Source: Alphaproteobacteria bacterium
Lineage (GTDB): Bacteria > Pseudomonadota > Alphaproteobacteria > Rs-D84
Reading direction: 5' to 3'
DNA length: 60,242 nucleotides
NCBI GenBank assembly: GCA_017502865.1
Contig: JAFVUD010000003.1
Location: forward strand, 1-60,242
In this document: positions 33,169 through 42,331 of the stretch, piece by piece
Numbering within the stretch: position 1 is the first letter of the stretch
Layout of the letters: each line of letters begins with the position of its first letter
The notes under the pieces: generated by a model
Databases searched by the model: none
What the model saw: the letters and a program-made list of their open reading frames with translations, nothing else
What the model was told of the DNA's origin: nothing
Position numbers and translations under genes: made by a program

Positions 33169-33987
33169 GAATTTTAATAATGGGATTACATTAAACAACC
33201 ATACTTTGTTCCCGTGTTTTTTCAACAATGGGATGATGCCAAACAGTTTTACATACGTTGTTCTGTAAACATTTTCATACACCGACCGATATGCCGGAAA
33301 TTCATTACATATCTGGGCTTGAATAGCCATGTGGGCACGCTGCATTTCAGGCCAGCGGGTATTGGTGGTATTGTTTTCATGCCAACGGTATTTAACCAAG
33401 ACGTCCTGGATATTATAAAAACGTGTACAACGCATCAAGCGGGCCCACAGACGATAATCTTCGGCGGGGGAATATTCAGGTTCATATTCGATATTATTAT
33501 CAACCAACACCGATTTGCGTATCATACATGCGGTGTGTGCAATGCTGCAACATTCTGTTAGATATATTTTGATGTCGATATCAAATTCTGGGTTCATGCA
33601 GATGCTTTCACTGGTGCCAAAGCAGTGTAAACCACCACTGACCACACCAACATCGGGATGTGAATCCAAATACGCCACTTCACGGGCAATACGGTCCGGC
33701 ATTGCAATATCATCGTGGTCAAAAATCGCCAGATATTGCCCAGTTGCCATGTGCACCAATTTATTTCGTGATGCAGAAATTCCAATATTCTGGTCGTTCT
33801 TGAAATATTTTATGCGTTTGTCGTCGTATGATTTAACAATATTTTCAATTTCTGTATTTGCCGGCGAATCATTTAATATCAAAAATTCAAAATCTGTGAA
33901 TGTTTGCGCCAAAATAGATTCAATGCATTGACGTAAATGCATTGGATTGGTGTTGTATAAAGATGTTAATATTGACACTTTTGGCAT
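33157..33987 (-). CDS. family 2 glycosyltransferase
   Basis: 276 aa GT-A fold: VSILTSLYNTN at the N-terminus, ILAQTFTDFEFLILND, then the metal-binding LAIFDHDDIA near residue 90, and EDYRLWARLM as the typical later acidic motif. It transfers a sugar from a nucleotide sugar onto surface polysaccharide or lipid; the sugar is unknown. The ATG at 33987 has GGGGAA nine bases ahead; the longer frame would need a CTG start. Single gene. Confidence 0.88.
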   Translation of the reverse strand: MPKVSILTSLYNTNPMHLRQCIESILAQTFTDFEFLILNDSPANTEIENIVKSYDDKRIKYFKNDQNIGISASRNKLVHMATGQYLAIFDHDDIAMPDRIAREVAYLDSHPDVGVVSGGLHCFGTSESICMNPEFDIDIKIYLTECCSIAHTACMIRKSVLVDNNIEYEPEYSPAEDYRLWARLMRCTRFYNIQDVLVKYRWHENNTTNTRWPEMQRAHMAIQAQICNEFPAYRSVYENVYRTTYVKLFGIIPLLKKHGNKVWLFNVIPLLKFKAV

Positions 33988-34052
33988 TTGGTAATTCCCC
34001 AGCACGGGGCAGGATACAGCATAGATTCCACTTTCGCAAGTAAATAAAACGA

Positions 34053-34081
34053 TTTACAATGACGATTATCTTTGATAATCT
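34053..34081 (+). promoter_or_regulatory. promoter with overlapping palindrome, upstream of olsB
   Basis: TTTACA (34053-34058), 17-base spacer, TAATCT (34076-34081). The inverted repeat GATTATC-TTT-GATAATC (34064-34080) covers the spacer and -10, suggesting a repressor site. Confidence 0.5.
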
Positions 34082-34113
34082 TCCCAGTATACATATTATA
34101 AAAGGATTATTTT

Positions 34114-35082
34114 ATGGCTATTAAAGTCCGCGAATTCGAAGTTCGCCTGACCAAAAACAAAGAAGAACGAAAACAGGTTCGACAACTGCGATACAAAGTC
34201 TTCGTAGAAGAAGAAGGTGCCGGTGTTACCGAAGAACAACGTGCACTGGGCGAAGAATACGATGCATACGACAGATTTGCAGAATATATGGCGGTATTTC
34301 ATAACGGGCGTGTTGTCGGTACATACAGAATTATCGACAGAAATGCTGCGGAAAAAATGGGTGGCTTTTATACAGAAAACGAATTTAATATCACAAAAAT
34401 TAAAAAGTATAACGGCAACATCGTCGAAATGTCACGTGCATGCGTTGACCCAGAATACCGTGAAAATGCGTTGGTAATGCGTATGCTGTGGGCGGGATTG
34501 GGTGAATTAATCGTTCGCAGAAAAATTGGTGTATTGTTTGGGGTGGCATCTTTTGTTGGAACAAAGCCAGCACGTTCAGCCCAGGCGATTTCTTATCTGT
34601 ACTATAACCATTTGTCACCGGCACGTTTGCGTGCAACAGTATTGCCAGAAAAGTTTGCCGATGACGTAAATCCCAAACTGGCACGTATGAACATTTTGCC
34701 ACGTGAATTCGTTGACGAAGCCGATGCCAAGGCAGAAATGACACCACTGATTAAAGGTTATCTGCGTTTGGGTGCATCATTTGGCAAAGGTGTCTTTGTT
34801 GACACACCATTTAATTCATACGACGTGTTTGTTATGATGGAAACATGCAAGATGAACGCGACGTACCAAAAACACTTCTTGGGGCGTGAAGATGCGTTAT
34901 CATGCGATACAGGCATTGACAAAGCCGGCATTATCAAGACAATTGGTAAAATTGTGACTTTCCCAGTTGTGGGGCCACTGAAAATGCTGGGGGCGTTTGT
35001 GGAATTCTTGTTAAGAGAAGATGCCGCAGATGCAGAATATATCGAAGACAACGAAAAAACAGAAAATGAAGAAGAAAAATAA
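34114..35082 (+). CDS. olsB: OlsB-like N-acyltransferase (GNAT fold)
   Basis: 322 aa. The opening (EFEVRLTKNKEERKQVRQLRYKVFVEE) and IVEMSRACVDPEYR match the acyl-ACP-dependent ornithine N-acyltransferase family, which makes lyso-ornithine lipid. VVGTYRIID fits the GNAT core. The last ~60 residues are extra compared with the core fold and are acidic. AAAGGA precedes the ATG. Its TAA overlaps the ATG of the next gene by one base, indicating translational coupling with OlsA. Confidence 0.8.
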   Translation: MAIKVREFEVRLTKNKEERKQVRQLRYKVFVEEEGAGVTEEQRALGEEYDAYDRFAEYMAVFHNGRVVGTYRIIDRNAAEKMGGFYTENEFNITKIKKYNGNIVEMSRACVDPEYRENALVMRMLWAGLGELIVRRKIGVLFGVASFVGTKPARSAQAISYLYYNHLSPARLRATVLPEKFADDVNPKLARMNILPREFVDEADAKAEMTPLIKGYLRLGASFGKGVFVDTPFNSYDVFVMMETCKMNATYQKHFLGREDALSCDTGIDKAGIIKTIGKIVTFPVVGPLKMLGAFVEFLLREDAADAEYIEDNEKTENEEEK

Positions 35083-35906
35083 TGGCCAAGTTGCGTAAAC
35101 AAAATATCTTCAACACAACAACCGCAGCGATTAAATTTTTGCTGTTCTGGGTACTGGTTGTTATCCAGGTGCCAATTATATTTGTTTTGCCACGAAAATG
35201 GGCGGTAAAATATATGCCGATTTTTATGTGGTTTTTGATTAAATTGGCGGGGATTAAAATTGTTGTGCATGGAAAACTGGAAAAGCACAGACCGTTGATG
35301 ATTGTATCAAATCATATTTCTGTGTTTGAAATCGCAACATTTCCATCGGTGTTCAAGGGCAGTTTTGTTGCAAAAAAAGAAATGGAAAACTGGCCACTGG
35401 TTGGATGGGTTGCGAAAAAGTTCGGTGTGATTTTTGTGGACAGACGCCCATCACACGCACACGATGCGTTGGCGGTTGTACAGAAAGCAGTTCAAAGTGT
35501 TAAATACCCAATGATTGTTTTTCCAGAAGGCACAACCACCAATGGTGCATATGTAAAACCATTTAAAAGCACACTGTTTAATTTTGTTGAAAATTCGAAT
35601 GTTATGGTCCAGCCTATGGCGATGCATTACCGCTATAAAGATGGCAGTGTGATTGACGAACAGACAATGGCCGACCATTTTGCATACTTTGACAATAAAA
35701 AGATGGATATGGGCCCACGCTGCAAACGTGAACGCAGTGCATTTGGCCAGGTGTTTCATATTATGATGTTGGGTGGTTTTATGGTAGAAATCACTTTGTT
35801 GCCGGCACCACCCCTTGGGGGTATGGACAGAAAGCAGATTGCTGACGTGCTGCAAAAAATAGTGTCAGAAAAATATATGGAATTAAAAGACAAGAAAACA
35901 AATTAA
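35082..35906 (+). CDS. olsA: 1-acyl-glycerol-3-phosphate/OlsA-like acyltransferase
   Basis: 274 aa PlsC-family protein. An N-terminal membrane helix (FLLFWVLVVIQVPIIFVL) precedes the acyltransferase core. The catalytic motif reads NHISVFE, with Glu where HxxxxD normally has Asp. FPEGTTTNG is the substrate motif. It would add the second acyl chain to lyso-ornithine lipid; a role in phosphatidic acid synthesis is the alternative. Coupled to olsB. proS follows 21 bases later. Confidence 0.8.
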   Translation: MAKLRKQNIFNTTTAAIKFLLFWVLVVIQVPIIFVLPRKWAVKYMPIFMWFLIKLAGIKIVVHGKLEKHRPLMIVSNHISVFEIATFPSVFKGSFVAKKEMENWPLVGWVAKKFGVIFVDRRPSHAHDALAVVQKAVQSVKYPMIVFPEGTTTNGAYVKPFKSTLFNFVENSNVMVQPMAMHYRYKDGSVIDEQTMADHFAYFDNKKMDMGPRCKRERSAFGQVFHIMMLGGFMVEITLLPAPPLGGMDRKQIADVLQKIVSEKYMELKDKKTN

Positions 35907-35927
35907 AACATAAAGAGATTTAAGAAA

Positions 35928-37364
35928 ATGAAAACAGCTATTACACCAACACGGGCTGAAAATTTCAGCGAATGGTACCAGAATTTAATTGTTGCAGCCG
36001 ATTTGGCAGAAAACGCACCTGTGCGTGGATGCATGACAATTAAACCATATGGTTGGGCAATTTGGGAACTGATGCGTGACGAAATGGATCGTCGTATCAA
36101 ATCACATGGGGTTCAAAATGCAAACTTTCCATTGTTGATTCCAATTGAATTTTTCAACAAGGAAGCCCAACACGTTGACGGTTTTGCCAAAGAATCTGCA
36201 GTTGTGACACACCATAGACTGAAAATGATTGATGGCAAATTACAACCAGATCCAGAATCAAAGTTGACCGAACCATATATTATTCGCCCTACTTCTGAAA
36301 CAATTATTGGCGAAGCAATGTCACGTTGGATTCATTCATATCGTGATTTGCCAATGAAATTAAATCAGTGGGTAAATGTTATGCGTTGGGAAATGCGTCC
36401 ACGTATGTTCTTGCGTACATCAGAATTCAACTGGCAAGAAGGACACAACGTGTTCGCCACACACGAAGAAGCAAATGCAGATGCACGCAAAATGCATAAA
36501 ATGTATGGCGACTATATGCGTGATATTCTGGCGATTCCATCTATTATGGGCGAAAAGACCCCAGAAGAAAGATTTGCCGGTGCAGATCATACATACACAC
36601 TGGAACACATTATGCAAGACGGCAAGGCGTTACAGGCCGGTACATCACACGATTTGGGTCAGCACTTTTCTAAATCGTTTGGGATTCAATTCTTGGGCAC
36701 AGATGGCAAACTGCAACATGCATGGACAACATCGTGGGGTACAACAACACGTATGATGGGGTCTATGTTTATGGTACATTCCGATGACGATGGTTTAGTC
36801 TTGCCACCGGCGGTTGCACCATACCAGGTTGTAATTATCCCAATCACACGTGAAGACACTGCAGATGCACTGAATGAATACGCAGAAAAACTGGGCGAAC
36901 AATTGCGTGGTGTGGGGGTTCGTGTTCTGGTTGATACAACAGATATGCGTGCACCAGACAAAATGTGGAAATGGATTAAACGTGGTGTGCCATTGCGTGT
37001 TGAAATTGGGGCAAGAGAGATGGAATCTGGTGATGTGACAATCACACGCCGTGATTTGGGACGTGAATCAAAACGCACAATCAAAACAGAAGAATTGGTC
37101 GCAAGTGTCAATGATATTATGCGTCAAATTCATGACGACATGGTTACACGTGTTGAAAAACGTAATCACGATATGATTCATGATGTTGCAGATTTAGCGG
37201 CATTGGAATCTGCATTGGCGAATGGCGAAATTGGATTTTTCCGTATCAAATATGAACTGACACAATGTGAACAGTTTGATGGTTTAATGGAAAAATATAA
37301 AATCACACGCCGTTGTTTAGATGACAACAATCCTGAATATGTGTTTGTTGCCAAATCGTATTAA
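35928..37364 (+). CDS. proS: prolyl-tRNA synthetase, archaeal/Thermus (ProS3) type
   Basis: 478 aa, too short for the usual bacterial type (~570 with an editing insertion) and matching the shorter type. Class II motifs: IRPTSE (motif 2 region) and MFLRTSEFNWQEGH, with GTTTRMMGSM as motif 3 and a C-terminal anticodon domain from about residue 295 (VVIIPITRE). It charges tRNA-Pro. The ATG at 35928 follows AGAGAT. It ends at a strong bidirectional terminator. Confidence 0.92.
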   Translation: MKTAITPTRAENFSEWYQNLIVAADLAENAPVRGCMTIKPYGWAIWELMRDEMDRRIKSHGVQNANFPLLIPIEFFNKEAQHVDGFAKESAVVTHHRLKMIDGKLQPDPESKLTEPYIIRPTSETIIGEAMSRWIHSYRDLPMKLNQWVNVMRWEMRPRMFLRTSEFNWQEGHNVFATHEEANADARKMHKMYGDYMRDILAIPSIMGEKTPEERFAGADHTYTLEHIMQDGKALQAGTSHDLGQHFSKSFGIQFLGTDGKLQHAWTTSWGTTTRMMGSMFMVHSDDDGLVLPPAVAPYQVVIIPITREDTADALNEYAEKLGEQLRGVGVRVLVDTTDMRAPDKMWKWIKRGVPLRVEIGAREMESGDVTITRRDLGRESKRTIKTEELVASVNDIMRQIHDDMVTRVEKRNHDMIHDVADLAALESALANGEIGFFRIKYELTQCEQFDGLMEKYKITRRCLDDNNPEYVFVAKSY

Positions 37365-37389
37365 AAAACCGGGGAAATCCCCGGTTTTA
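37363..37389. terminator. bidirectional terminator after proS
   Basis: AACCGGGG (37367-37374) pairs with CCCCGGTT (37379-37386), with A-run and T-run flanks. It serves proS and the minus-strand gene ending at 37387. Confidence 0.85.
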
Positions 37390-37872
37390 TTTTTCGTTTT
37401 TCTTTAATCGCATTGTATAGCGTGCCAACTTTAACTGTTTTAATACATCGGTATATTCGGCCATATGTTTTCCCAATTGGTAATGTTTAGATGTTTTATC
37501 GGCAGATTTATCGCGGTACGTATCCAGCACTTCGTATGTTAAATAAATAAAGTCAGGACCAGAATACGAATATGGTTTTTCAATGGCAATTTCCGCATAT
37601 TTTTTTATTGCATCGGCATGCATTGTAGAATCACGTGTCAATTCTGGAATCATTGATGCCGCATCCGCATAGGTACGTTTTTCAGCGTGCTTTTTTTCAA
37701 TGCGTGAAACATCGTGATACGCATCTGAATCACACAGACGCATGATAAACGTGGCATATTCTTGGGCCCAATACTGGGGCGTGCGTTTGGACTGGGCATT
37801 ACCAGTTGCCGGCGACCCCATCAGTGCCAACATTAAAAGTATCTTTGCAATGTTTTTATTTTGTTTGTTCAA
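37387..37872 (-). CDS. exported 161-aa hypothetical protein
   Basis: I choose the TTG at 37872 because AAAGGAAAC lies at the right distance and it gives a standard signal peptide (NIAKILLMLALMGSPATGNAQ). An ATG at 37899 lacks a ribosome-binding site. The mature part is helical and basic, with one Cys (RLCDSD) and no domain I recognise. Single gene, probably periplasmic. Function unknown. Confidence 0.6.
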   Translation of the reverse strand: MNKQNKNIAKILLMLALMGSPATGNAQSKRTPQYWAQEYATFIMRLCDSDAYHDVSRIEKKHAEKRTYADAASMIPELTRDSTMHADAIKKYAEIAIEKPYSYSGPDFIYLTYEVLDTYRDKSADKTSKHYQLGKHMAEYTDVLKQLKLARYTMRLKKNEK

Positions 37873-38005
37873 ATCCGTTTCCTTTGTGTAGCCCCACATT
37901 GAAATATATAGTTTTATGTGGACGGGCCGTCAAGTATAACGAATCCCATACCAAACGTCCAGTTTTTATGATATAATTATTTCGATAAAATTTACGGGGG
38001 GAATT

Positions 38006-38941
38006 ATGAAAGTTTCTATTATCGGGATTGGGTCAGTTGGTGCGGCGGTTGCAACCGCTGTGAAAAATACAGGGTTGGTTCATGAAATTGCACTGTTTGA
38101 CCGTGACAATGTGCGTTCGTATGCAGCCGCCGAAGATTTAGGGCATGCATCTGCGTTTTCATACGATGTAAAAATTACCGCTGTAAATAATTATCGTGGG
38201 ATTCGTGGTTCTGATATTGTGATTATTGCCGCCGGCGCAAACCAACGCCCAGGTGAAACCAGAACAGATTTATTAAATGCCAATGCAGCCGTTATCAAAG
38301 ATATTGTGCCACGTGTAATGGCAAATGTTGACAGCAAACATGTGACATTAATCATCGTGACAAATCCATTGGATGTAATGACAATGTTGGCACAAAAGAT
38401 TTCTAAATTACCGGCCGCACGTGTAATCGGTACAGGCACCATGTTGGATTCGGCACGGTTGCGGGCAATTCTGTCACGCCAGTTATCAGTATCAACACAA
38501 TCTGTGAACGCATATGTGTTGGGCGAACACGGTGACAGCAGTATGATAAATTGGTCGTCTGCATCAATTGGGGCGGTGGATTTAAATACATTCTGTAAGC
38601 AGGCCAAGATTTCATTACCACAAACAACACGCACGACGATTGAACACAGGGTTCATAATGCGGCATATGAAATTATCCGTGGCCGTGGGGCAACATGGGA
38701 TGGAATTGCGGCAGCGGTTGCAGACCTGTTGCGTTGTATTATAAATGACGAACGCCGTATTTTAACCGTCAGCACCGTTTCAGGTGCGGGCACGTCTGCG
38801 TTGGCGATGTCACTGCCCCGGATTGTTGGGCGTGGTGGCGTGATAACAACACTGATGCCAAAAATGACGGCAACGGAATCGGCCGCCCTGCGACGCAGTG
38901 GCAAGATTATTCGCAAGAATTTTGATGCGATTGAAATTTAA
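38006..38941 (+). CDS. ldh: L-lactate dehydrogenase
   Basis: 311 aa. The NAD motif GIGSVG is at about 7-12. The substrate loop reads AGANQRPGETR; the Gln in place of the Arg of malate dehydrogenases points to lactate. TNPLDVMT, the catalytic His in GEHGDSS and the D..R pair (LDSARLR) are present. It interconverts pyruvate and lactate with NADH, so fermentation is likely. GGGGGGAATT precedes the ATG. A terminator follows. Confidence 0.88.
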   Translation: MKVSIIGIGSVGAAVATAVKNTGLVHEIALFDRDNVRSYAAAEDLGHASAFSYDVKITAVNNYRGIRGSDIVIIAAGANQRPGETRTDLLNANAAVIKDIVPRVMANVDSKHVTLIIVTNPLDVMTMLAQKISKLPAARVIGTGTMLDSARLRAILSRQLSVSTQSVNAYVLGEHGDSSMINWSSASIGAVDLNTFCKQAKISLPQTTRTTIEHRVHNAAYEIIRGRGATWDGIAAAVADLLRCIINDERRILTVSTVSGAGTSALAMSLPRIVGRGGVITTLMPKMTATESAALRRSGKIIRKNFDAIEI

Positions 38942-38945
38942 ACAA

Positions 38946-38980
38946 AGGCCGGATATTTTCCGGCCTGGCTTTTGTTTTTG
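38946..38980 (+). terminator. terminator of ldh
   Basis: AGGCCGG (38946-38952) pairs with CCGGCCT (38960-38966), followed by GGCTTTTGTTTTT. Confidence 0.75.
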
Positions 38981-39042
38981 AATACACTCCCAGTGCAGAT
39001 GGTTGGGGTTGATGGTATAGTGCATTTATCAGGAGAAAAACT

Positions 39043-39342
39043 ATGCCAGACGAAGTTCAATTTTCTGTTGCATTGGATGGGTCGGGAATCAATGCGATTT
39101 TCCAAGGTCAAAAAATTGGCGAAATTACATATGTGCGGGTCGGCATGGATAAACTGATTATAGATTATACGACCGTGGACAGTCCGTTTCGGGGCCAGCA
39201 TATTGGATTGGGCCTGGTGCGAAATGCAGTGCGGATGGCACGTGAACAAAAACGCAAAGTAATTACACTGTGCCCTTTTGCACGGGCGATGTTTAATCGA
39301 TATCCAGAATTTGACGATGTGCGATTGATGAATTCACACTAA
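39043..39342 (+). CDS. small GNAT-like N-acetyltransferase (YjdJ/NATD1 type)
   Basis: 99 aa. The core DYTTVDSPFRGQHIGLGLVR, with the acetyl-CoA-binding RGQHIG, followed by ITLCPFARAMFNRYPEF, matches the short NATD1/YjdJ class. AGGAG precedes the ATG. It acetylates an unknown small molecule or protein. Single gene between ldh and the spermidine-synthase-like gene. Confidence 0.75.
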   Translation: MPDEVQFSVALDGSGINAIFQGQKIGEITYVRVGMDKLIIDYTTVDSPFRGQHIGLGLVRNAVRMAREQKRKVITLCPFARAMFNRYPEFDDVRLMNSH

Positions 39343-39408
39343 AACACACTTGCCCCAATGGTGAAAATTTACTAGCATCTGGATATCTTGAAATCATAGG
39401 GGGAAAAG

Positions 39409-40791
39409 GTGTCCAAAAAAACACGTGCATGGTTGGTGTTGTTAATATTCCTGAATGGGTATGTCAGTTTGTCTTTGGAATTGGTCGTGTTGCGACAATT
39501 GGCGTTCTGGGTCGGTTCCAGTGCCGTTATTACCAGTATTATTATGGGGACATTTCTGGGGTTCATGTCGTTGGGATATTGGATGGGAAATTCCCAGAAA
39601 ATTAAAAACGAACAAATACCTGCTGGGCTGGGGGTTAGTTTCCTGGTCATTGCGTTGTTGACACTGTTTGCTGCCAGTTTTCCACTGGTGACGTACTATT
39701 TTTCAGTGATGTACAGTCACGGTATTATTTCCAGTGTTATTCAAACATTTATCTATTCTTTTGCATTTTTATCAATCGGGCCATTTTTGTTTGGATTTAA
39801 TACGACACTGTTATCACGATGCCTGCATGACAAAGACAAAAACTATACCGGCAATATAATGGCGGTGGACACGATTGGTTCGGTATTGGCATCTATGGCG
39901 ACAACACTGGTCTTGATGCCGTTTTTTGGGGTTAATAATACGATTGGATTGATAATGCTGATGGCGGTGGGTTGTGCGATTGTGGCATATCGCCGTTGGT
40001 GGGTATGGATTATGGGGACACTGTTGATAATTGCAGGTGCATATTTAAACAGCAATCACATGATGCGTGATGTTTTTGGAATATTGGTAAACAATGCGAA
40101 TTCTACCATATCGGTCCAGGAAGTTGACACCATGCGTGTTCTGGATATGAACGGATTGCCAATGTCTATGTATGACACGGAATCTGGTCGGGGGGCGGAC
40201 TATATTAATTTTGTGAACGACAATTATATCTATACCCTGCCCCGGAACAGAAAGTATAAAATACTGGTGCTGGGGGCGGGCGGTTTTACAGCCGGGCTGA
40301 CAGATTCTTTCCATGAATATACGTTCGTTGATATTGAACCAACATTAAAAGAAATTTCAGAAAAATATTTCTTGGGGCAAAAGTTGACAGACAACAAACA
40401 TTTTGTCGTCCAGGACGCCAGTCAATTCTTGAAAAACACAAATGAAACATACGACCTGATTTTGTTGGACGTGTATTCAAATTCATATCAAATCCCCGAA
40501 GGGTTAATAACAGCGGAATTTATGGCACGTATTAAATCACGTGTGGCAGATAATGGAATTGTGTTGATGAATATGATAACCAGTCCGTCGTTCGATGATG
40601 CATACACACGTGTGTTTGACAACACTTTCCACAGCGTATTCACACAAAATACTTCACGCCAGGTTATCGGTGAATTCACACCATGGAATCCAGAATCAAT
40701 CACAAATATTGTGTATGCGTTTTATAACAAGAAAAATGACGGGCGGATTTATACAATCAATAAAACACCTGTGATTTATGACAGGTATTAA
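39409..40791 (+). CDS. polytopic membrane protein with spermidine-synthase-like domain
   Basis: 460 aa. The N-terminal ~215 residues hold about six or seven membrane helices (LVLLIFLNGYVSLSLELVVL and similar). The C-terminal half is a SpeE-like Rossmann fold: KILVLGAGGFTAG, TFVDIEPTLKEI, VVQDASQFL, and DLILLDVYSN. The family of fused membrane SpeE-like proteins occurs in many bacteria; aminopropyl transfer is possible but unproven. The GTG start has AGGGGGAAAAG just ahead. Confidence 0.75.
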   Translation: MSKKTRAWLVLLIFLNGYVSLSLELVVLRQLAFWVGSSAVITSIIMGTFLGFMSLGYWMGNSQKIKNEQIPAGLGVSFLVIALLTLFAASFPLVTYYFSVMYSHGIISSVIQTFIYSFAFLSIGPFLFGFNTTLLSRCLHDKDKNYTGNIMAVDTIGSVLASMATTLVLMPFFGVNNTIGLIMLMAVGCAIVAYRRWWVWIMGTLLIIAGAYLNSNHMMRDVFGILVNNANSTISVQEVDTMRVLDMNGLPMSMYDTESGRGADYINFVNDNYIYTLPRNRKYKILVLGAGGFTAGLTDSFHEYTFVDIEPTLKEISEKYFLGQKLTDNKHFVVQDASQFLKNTNETYDLILLDVYSNSYQIPEGLITAEFMARIKSRVADNGIVLMNMITSPSFDDAYTRVFDNTFHSVFTQNTSRQVIGEFTPWNPESITNIVYAFYNKKNDGRIYTINKTPVIYDRY

Positions 40792-40816
40792 AATTGTAAT
40801 ATGGGACAAAAATACC

Positions 40817-40846
40817 TTGCACTGGATTTGGAATCTTTTCTATAAT
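40817..40846 (+). promoter_or_regulatory. promoter of the CxxC protein gene
   Basis: TTGCAC (40817-40822), 18-base spacer, perfect TATAAT (40841-40846), ~25 bases ahead of the start at 40871. Confidence 0.6.
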
Positions 40847-40870
40847 AAATTTAATTCAAAGGAGAAAAAC

Positions 40871-41440
40871 ATGAAAAAATTATCGTTATTATCTGCAATT
40901 TTTGGTTTGGCATTTGTGGGTACAGCCAATGCGGCCGACATCACTGTTTATTATTCACCATCATGCCCACACTGTCACCATGCGTTGGAATTTATTTCAG
41001 AAACACTGGTTTATGAATATCCAGAATTGAACGTTGCAAAAGTGAACGTTATGGAAGCGGAAAATCGTCCTGAATTCCAGGAAACAGTGACAAAATGCGA
41101 ATTCAAATCTGGGGGCGTGCCAATTTTGGTAATTGGTGAAAAATGCATGCAGGGGTATGCAGAATTTATGCAAGACGAAATCCGCACCGCTGTTGAAGCA
41201 GATTTGACAGACGCACAGAAAGAAACCGCCGCTGCAAACAAAAAAGCATTGGCAGATGATGCGGCCGCATTCCGTACAGCACACCCAGAACGTGCAAACG
41301 CAGTTGTCGAAGGCCCAGTTGAAAAAGCAGAGGTTCAAAAAAAAAATAGTTTTTCAACACAACCACTGTTATGGGGTTTGTTAATTCTGTTGGTGGCGGC
41401 ACTGGGGGTTGTTTTGGTACGTAAAGACAGCAAAAAATAA
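40871..41440 (+). CDS. periplasmic thioredoxin-fold CxxC protein with C-terminal anchor
   Basis: 189 aa. Signal peptide LLSAIFGLAFVGTANAAD, then YYSPSCPHCHHA with the redox CxxC, and the cis-Pro GGVPILVIG typical of glutaredoxin or thioredoxin folds. An Ala-rich linker leads to a C-terminal membrane helix (PLLWGLLILLVAALGVVLV) and basic tail. Probably handles disulphides in the periplasm. GGAG precedes the ATG. Twenty bases upstream of cvpA. Confidence 0.8.
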   Translation: MKKLSLLSAIFGLAFVGTANAADITVYYSPSCPHCHHALEFISETLVYEYPELNVAKVNVMEAENRPEFQETVTKCEFKSGGVPILVIGEKCMQGYAEFMQDEIRTAVEADLTDAQKETAAANKKALADDAAAFRTAHPERANAVVEGPVEKAEVQKKNSFSTQPLLWGLLILLVAALGVVLVRKDSKK

Positions 41441-41460
41441 TATTACCATTGGGAATATCT

Positions 41461-42231
41461 ATGTTAGATTTAACTACATTAGACTATGTGTATATTGGCG
41501 TGATATTGGCGTCCACAATTTGGGCGTCAATTCGCGGCGGTGTATATGAAACAGTTGCGACACTGTCATGGGTTGTGGCTGCGATTGCAGCACGTTTTGC
41601 ATCACCATGGTTAGATGGTGTTTTGCAGTCTTGGTTTGGGTTGTCTGATTCAACCGTTGGGACATTAATTGCATCGTATTTCATTGTGTTCTTTGCAATT
41701 TTGTTGCTGGTCGGTTTTGTAAATCAGCGGCTGCGTGAAAAAATCCAGGACAGCATGATGCGGGTGACCGACAGAACACTGGGAATTATATTCGGTATTA
41801 TCCGTGGGATTGTGGCAATGGGTTTTGTGTACTGGGGGGCATTGTGGTATTATTCCGATGCACCATTTTTGCCACAGTGGATTGAAAATGCACGTACACG
41901 CCCAATAATGCAATATACCGCAGAAAAATTAGACGAATGGTTTATCCCAGGGGCACCGAATAAATTGCTGGAACGTGACCGGGTTTCATCGGCTGAAAAT
42001 ATGAAGATTTTTAAAAACCTGATTAATCCAGCGGTTTCAGAAAAATCAAACGATGCCGCAAAGCCATCTGTGGACCAGGCACGAAATCCAGATGAAAAAG
42101 CAGACGTGCCAGAAACAGGATACAAATCATCCGAACGGACAGCACTGGAAAATCAGTTGCTGCAAATAGAAAGCGCAGCACGGGCAGAAGAACAACGTGA
42201 AGCCGCCCAGACAGAAGAAGCAACAGAATAA
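41461..42231 (+). CDS. cvpA: CvpA-family membrane protein
   Basis: 256 aa. Four membrane helices in the first 140 residues (VYIGVILASTIWASIRGGVYE, then RFASPWLDG), matching CvpA, known for a role in colicin V production and envelope stress in Enterobacteria. The rest is a hydrophilic helical tail rich in Glu and Ala. The ATG at 41461 has GGGA seven bases ahead. Co-transcribed with the CxxC gene is plausible. Confidence 0.82.
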   Translation: MLDLTTLDYVYIGVILASTIWASIRGGVYETVATLSWVVAAIAARFASPWLDGVLQSWFGLSDSTVGTLIASYFIVFFAILLLVGFVNQRLREKIQDSMMRVTDRTLGIIFGIIRGIVAMGFVYWGALWYYSDAPFLPQWIENARTRPIMQYTAEKLDEWFIPGAPNKLLERDRVSSAENMKIFKNLINPAVSEKSNDAAKPSVDQARNPDEKADVPETGYKSSERTALENQLLQIESAARAEEQREAAQTEEATE

Positions 42232-42258
42232 AAAATCCCCATCAATGGGGATTTTTTC
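42231..42258 (+). terminator. terminator of cvpA
   Basis: AATCCCCAT pairs with ATGGGGATT around CA, followed by TTTT. Confidence 0.8.
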
Positions 42259-42331
42259 ATGGGCAATCGTTCCTGGTGACAAATGGGGGATAAATATAAA
42301 AAATATGTATGTTCAAACCAGGGGGCGTACC

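Noticed and set aside
38006..38941. Malate rather than lactate dehydrogenase
   Set aside because: The substrate-specificity loop has Gln (ANQRPGE) where malate enzymes have Arg.
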